The notes under the pieces are model-generated. The model had not been told where the DNA came from. It worked only from the letters and a program-made list of their open reading frames with translations, and did not search any database. From NCBI GenBank assembly GCA_021782195.1, contig JAJXVI010000002.1, forward strand, positions 1 through 18,105: a stretch of DNA of 18,105 bases, read 5' to 3'. The translations under genes and the position numbers were made by a program. Positions 15,248-18,105 of this stretch are shown here, piece by piece. Origin of the DNA: a bacterium (GTDB lineage: Bacteria > Vulcanimicrobiota > Xenobia > RGZZ01). Position 1 is the first letter of the stretch, and the number at the start of each line of letters is the position of its first letter.

Positions 15248-15931
15248 TCAGGCAATCACGCCGGAACGTCGGCGTATCAGCAGCGCGACCGGGAGCGTGG
15301 CCAGCAGCAGCACCGCAGACGGTTCCGGCAAAAGGACACCGGTGACGGCACCCTGGAAGTTCGCGGCGTCATACGCGTTGTCTGACTGCGTCACTGCGAG
15401 CGTCACGGTGTTCAAGCCCTGGTTCAGGAAGCTCGTGTTGGTCAGCGTGAAGGCCGTTCTGCTCCCCCACGCACTCGACATGCTTCCCAGCAGATTGCCG
15501 TTGATGTAGAGGCTGCCGCCGTCGGCCACGACCCAGTTACCGGAGATCGTCACCGTGGACAGGCTGAAGGCAGCGAGGCTGAACGTCATCTGGTAGGTCA
15601 TTGCATAACCCTGGACGGAGCTGTTGGCCGTGGTCGACACCCACGACGAACCGCTGAAGGGCGGGGTGCTTGAAGCGGTGTTCGCCGCGTAGCCGGAGAA
15701 CCAGCCCGCGTCACCGGGAGCAATGACAACCGCCGCGTACCAGTTGGAGTTCCCGTAGTAGGTGGGGCACTGCACCGTCCAGGAGGCGTCGGTGCCACCG
15801 CCGGCCAGCGCGTTGCCCGACGCGTCAAAGCCGGTACTGTGAAGGTTCTCCGTGACGGGAGCCGCCAACGCGCCCGATGAGAACAGGAGGAAGAGCAGAG
15901 CGCCAGCGAGGGCGATAAGCCGCATCTTCAT
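15248..15931 (-). CDS. PEP-CTERM sorting-domain exported protein
   Basis: 227 aa. The N-terminal signal peptide is MKMRLIALAGALLFLLFSSG with probable cleavage after ALA (residue 23). The C-terminus is a textbook PEP-CTERM signal: LPEPSAV (P202-E203-P204), a hydrophobic helix LLLATLPVALLI, then RRR. This signal is recognised by an exosortase, which removes it on export, usually in bacteria that make extracellular polysaccharide. The mature part is rich in Ser/Thr/Gly/Asn/Trp and looks beta-rich (TVTISGNWVVADGGSLYING), like surface or matrix proteins. ATG 15931 was chosen because the signal peptide begins there; the frame extends upstream to 16585 only as a shadow. AAAGGA lies about 13 nt upstream. 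No exosortase gene is in the window. Confidence 0.88.
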   Translation of the reverse strand: MKMRLIALAGALLFLLFSSGALAAPVTENLHSTGFDASGNALAGGGTDASWTVQCPTYYGNSNWYAAVVIAPGDAGWFSGYAANTASSTPPFSGSSWVSTTANSSVQGYAMTYQMTFSLAAFSLSTVTISGNWVVADGGSLYINGNLLGSMSSAWGSRTAFTLTNTSFLNQGLNTVTLAVTQSDNAYDAANFQGAVTGVLLPEPSAVLLLATLPVALLIRRRSGVIA

Positions 15932-16021
15932 TTTTTCGCAGTGTTCCTTTCGTGTTCCCGATGAGTGTGCCAGGAAGGACGGAGCGCTTCTACCGCGACA
16001 ACTTTCGGACGAACAGCACGA

Positions 16022-16050
16022 CGGTTGCACCGCGTTGCCTGAGGCAACCG
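16022..16050 (-). promoter_or_regulatory. Overlapping inverted repeats in the PEP-CTERM upstream region
   Basis: GTTGCCT-G-AGGCAAC (16034-16048) is a perfect dyad with 7-bp arms. Its right arm can instead pair with a second copy of the left half, CGGTTGC (16022-16028) with GCAACCG (16044-16050), so two mutually exclusive hairpins are possible. It lies about 105 nt upstream of the start codon. It could be a transcription-factor operator or, if transcribed, an alternating leader. No known riboswitch class was recognised. Confidence 0.5.
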
Positions 16051-16245
16051 CTGCTCCCGAATCACCGCAAAAGTTACGAAATGCGCTCCCGTGATCGGCA
16101 TGGCCTTCGACGCGCACAGCGAAAATCCCTCTCCCTCGCTGCTCAACGGGGCTCGCGACAGGCCACACCGCGTCGAACGATAGACCACGTGCATCGCGCG
16201 TCGCATTTTTGCGAGAAAGCGAAGCCGATGCGGGCCCGTGACGGG

Positions 16246-16274
16246 TTGACGGGGACGGAAAGGTTGTAGATAAT
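16246..16274 (+). promoter_or_regulatory. Sigma-70-like promoter for a probable leaderless transcript
   Basis: TTGACG (16246-16251), a 17-nt spacer, then GATAAT (16269-16274). The ATG of the next gene begins 6 nt after the -10 element, where transcription would normally start, and no Shine-Dalgarno sequence fits in between. Confidence 0.7.
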
Positions 16275-16280
16275 AGACGC

Positions 16281-17399
16281 ATGGATCCAGTTCGCGGTTC
16301 CCGCACACTCTTTTTTTCTGATTCGCCGACCACCCCCAGGCCTGCATTCGGACGACGCGTCAGTACACCACCACTCCAACCCTCCGCCACGGACCGCGAA
16401 ACCGTCAGTTTCGGCACGCAACTCCAGGCCCAACCAACGCACGTCCCCATCCTCCCAGAGGAGAAACCGGCAGAGCGCCCGTGGGCTGCCGCGCCCGACC
16501 ATATGTTCACGAAACCCAATGGTCCCCTGTTCGCCCTTGACCAAGAAGCGCCCACCCCGACGGAGCGCCCGACCATCCACGACATGTATCACGACGTGGG
16601 GCTTTATCGCAGCAAGACGACCGACGAGGTGGTCGGCGACACGCTTCGTATCCTGTCAAGCAACAAAATCGTCGGGCACAGCCAGAAAGGGGCCCAGGTC
16701 AGCGCCAACGCCGGCCCTACGAACTGGTTCGAGTCGGCCGTCACGCTACGCATCAAGCAAACCCCGGACGAGGTCGGTGGGTTGCTTCCCGACTCGAACA
16801 GCCCACGACAGGCAAACTGGTACGGCACGTTCAGTCGCGCGCCCATCGACCTCGACGCCAGGCGCCTTGAAGTGCTCGTGAACGGCGACACCCCCGAGGA
16901 AGTGTCTGAAATGGAGACCCGCATGCGAGGGGAACTTGCGGCAAAAGGGCTGGGCCACATTCCCGTCGTTCCCATCGGAAACTTTCTCCAACAGCGCTTC
17001 CACGAGATTGCACGACATCTTCCCGAGGGCGAGCGGGAAACCTTTGTGCAGGACATGTCTTCGTCGCCTTTCTGGACCCAGAAACAGGTCGGTGAACTGG
17101 CGGGGAACATGGGCGACGCCGCATTTGCAAACTGGCGTCAGACCGTGGTGCCACGCCTCTACCAGGAGGGGCATGACACGATTCAAAAGTCGGTCGCCCG
17201 GAGCGGCAAACCCGAAGAGGGAGACGAACTGGCCAGTCGCTTCCTGCGCGACGCGAGTCACTTGAGCGAAGGAGAAATGCTCACGCTCGCTCACCGTCTG
17301 ACCCAGCCATACACGTACGCCATCTACTCGGTGATCGACGGCTACCAGTTGTACGGAAACGGCATCCAGAACGCACTCCAGACTCAACCTTCCGGCTAG
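16281..17399 (+). CDS. Protein of unknown function, 372 aa
   Basis: Not recognised. Residues 1-95 are rich in Pro, Thr, Arg and Gln and look disordered. From about residue 96 (RPTIHDMYHDVGLYRSKTTDEVVGD) a folded part begins, mixing beta-like stretches (NWFESAVTLRIKQTP, RRLEVLVNGDTPEEV) with a helical C-terminal half (NFLQQRFHEIARHLPEGERETFVQDM and later). There is no signal peptide, no membrane helix and no cysteine. ATG 16281 was chosen because it is the first start, and a promoter ends 6 nt before it. The frame has normal high-GC codon use throughout and no competing frame. The degenerate HD-GYP gene starts 55 nt downstream on the same strand, possibly in the same unit. Confidence 0.75.
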   Translation: MDPVRGSRTLFFSDSPTTPRPAFGRRVSTPPLQPSATDRETVSFGTQLQAQPTHVPILPEEKPAERPWAAAPDHMFTKPNGPLFALDQEAPTPTERPTIHDMYHDVGLYRSKTTDEVVGDTLRILSSNKIVGHSQKGAQVSANAGPTNWFESAVTLRIKQTPDEVGGLLPDSNSPRQANWYGTFSRAPIDLDARRLEVLVNGDTPEEVSEMETRMRGELAAKGLGHIPVVPIGNFLQQRFHEIARHLPEGERETFVQDMSSSPFWTQKQVGELAGNMGDAAFANWRQTVVPRLYQEGHDTIQKSVARSGKPEEGDELASRFLRDASHLSEGEMLTLAHRLTQPYTYAIYSVIDGYQLYGNGIQNALQTQPSG

Positions 17400-17454
17400 A
17401 CGAAATTCCGCGAAAGGGAAGAGAAGTCGCCGAGCGTTCAAGGAAGATTGTGCG

Positions 17455-18105
17455 ATGGAGCCTTTCGACGCAATCCACCTCCGCTACGAACGTCTGATAG
17501 AGACGCTGGTGGCTGTTCTGGCATCACGCCACCCGATTCGGGTGAAGCAGTGCGAACGACTGGAATAACTCGTCAAACACACCGCGCGCCGAACAGGTCT
17601 ATCGCACGAGTTGACCACGCGTGCGTGCCGCACCGTGAAAATGTACACCGCAGGGCTGCTCCTGTGGGACGAAGAGAGACGTCTCGGTCGGAGGCTTTCC
17701 CTGGACCCGACGGCGATGCCCATCACGGGGATCGCCAGCCTGACTCACCGCGTTGACCAGATCGTGCACACCCTGCTGAGCGGGATCGAAGGGCTCGACC
17801 CTTACGTATACCTCGTCGTTGCGCGCCACGAACGGTTTGAGGCCAGCGGCTCGCCCCACGCTCGTGACGGGCAAGAGAGTCCCGTGGAGGCGCGAATTCT
17901 GGCCGTGGCCGACGCGTACGTCAGCCTGGTCACGCCGGGGACTCGTCGCGATGCTCTCTCGCATCAAGATGCGATCACGCGGCTCCGCGCCCAGGCGGGA
18001 TCTCGTTTCGAGCCACGCCTGGTCGAGGCAGTTGCGCGTGCCGTGAGTGACGTGAACTGGACGCCGAAACCCCTGCAGGGCACCGGCGTCACCCTGGACA
18101 ACGCC
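17455..18105 (+). pseudogene. Degenerate HD-GYP-like protein interrupted by in-frame TAA (runs off window)
   Basis: From ATG 17455 (AAGGA at 17440-17444, 10 nt upstream) the frame reads 37 codons ending QCERLE, then TAA (17566-17568), then continues in the same frame without another stop for 179 codons to the window edge. The joined product aligns in style with HD-GYP domains: CERLE-stop-LVKHTARRTGLSHELT, then TAGLLLWDEERRLG where LLHDIGK is expected, VVARHERFEASGSP for HHExxDGxGYP, and VEARILAVADAYVSL for the ARIxxVADxxDAL block. The HD histidine is Trp and GYP is GSP, so cyclic-di-GMP hydrolysis is not expected even if full length. Possible explanations are a nonsense mutation, a sequencing error, readthrough, or two separate products with restart at TTG 17611 or GTG 17635. 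Confidence 0.7.

Larger units (their letters stand above)
15932..16280. promoter_or_regulatory. Divergent intergenic region, PEP-CTERM gene / unknown protein
   Basis: 349 nt without a credible gene. It contains a 15-bp perfect dyad (16034-16048), a small hairpin TCGCA-TTTT-TGCGA (16201-16214) and a consensus-like promoter facing right (16246-16274). No promoter matching the usual consensus was found for the left-facing PEP-CTERM gene. Confidence 0.6.

Noticed and set aside
15932..16585. N-terminal extension of the PEP-CTERM frame to 445 aa
   Set aside because: It would bury a textbook signal peptide in the middle of the protein, and it overlaps the divergent gene beginning at 16281.

Overview
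The window is about 18 kb of GC-rich, gene-dense bacterial DNA. No rRNA, tRNA, CRISPR array, insertion sequence or phage gene was seen. The gene content combines the futalosine menaquinone pathway (mqnP, mqnA, mqnC and an mqnE-like gene), coenzyme F420 synthesis (cofD, cofC, cofE) with a luciferase-like F420 oxidoreductase, and a PEP-CTERM exported protein. This combination suggests a little-studied bacterial phylum; Armatimonadota or a similar lineage is a guess from gene content only.

Layout. (1) Positions 1-3274, + strand: the 3' part of a TPR/membrane protein, a Y-family DNA polymerase (dinB) with an unusual repetitive tail, and fabI. (2) Positions 3324-9850, - strand: an apparent operon read right to left, consisting of a large pseudo-rhomboid membrane protein, mqnP (prenyltransferase), a divergent MqnE-like radical-SAM relative, mqnA and mqnC. 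A strong hairpin separates mqnC from the convergent fabI. (3) Positions 9851-10289: a 439-nt divergent intergenic region with a cluster of GC-rich hairpins. (4) Positions 10290-15102, + strand: a secreted gluzincin-type metalloprotease, cofD-cofC-cofE (tightly packed), and an F420-dependent oxidoreductase of the glucose-6-phosphate dehydrogenase type, closed by a clear Rho-independent terminator. (5) Positions 15248-15931, - strand: the PEP-CTERM protein, with a 349-nt divergent region upstream. (6) Positions 16281-18105, + strand: an unrecognised 372-aa protein with a promoter placed so that its transcript would be leaderless, then a degenerate HD-GYP-like gene interrupted by an in-frame TAA and cut by the window edge.

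How the genes work together. MqnA makes the 3-enolpyruvyl benzoate that aminofutalosine synthase uses, MqnC closes the spiro ring of dehypoxanthine futalosine, and MqnP prenylates the naphthoate product. The canonical MqnE, the nucleosidase step and MqnD are not here. CofC, CofD and CofE build F420 from an activated three-carbon phosphate, Fo and glutamate, and the next gene probably uses the product. The most unusual items are enzyme-like proteins that have lost or changed their catalytic signatures: the rhomboid without its Ser/His dyad, the MqnE relative with an altered cysteine motif, and the HD-GYP relative without HD or GYP. Low-complexity repeat arrays sit in two unrelated genes.
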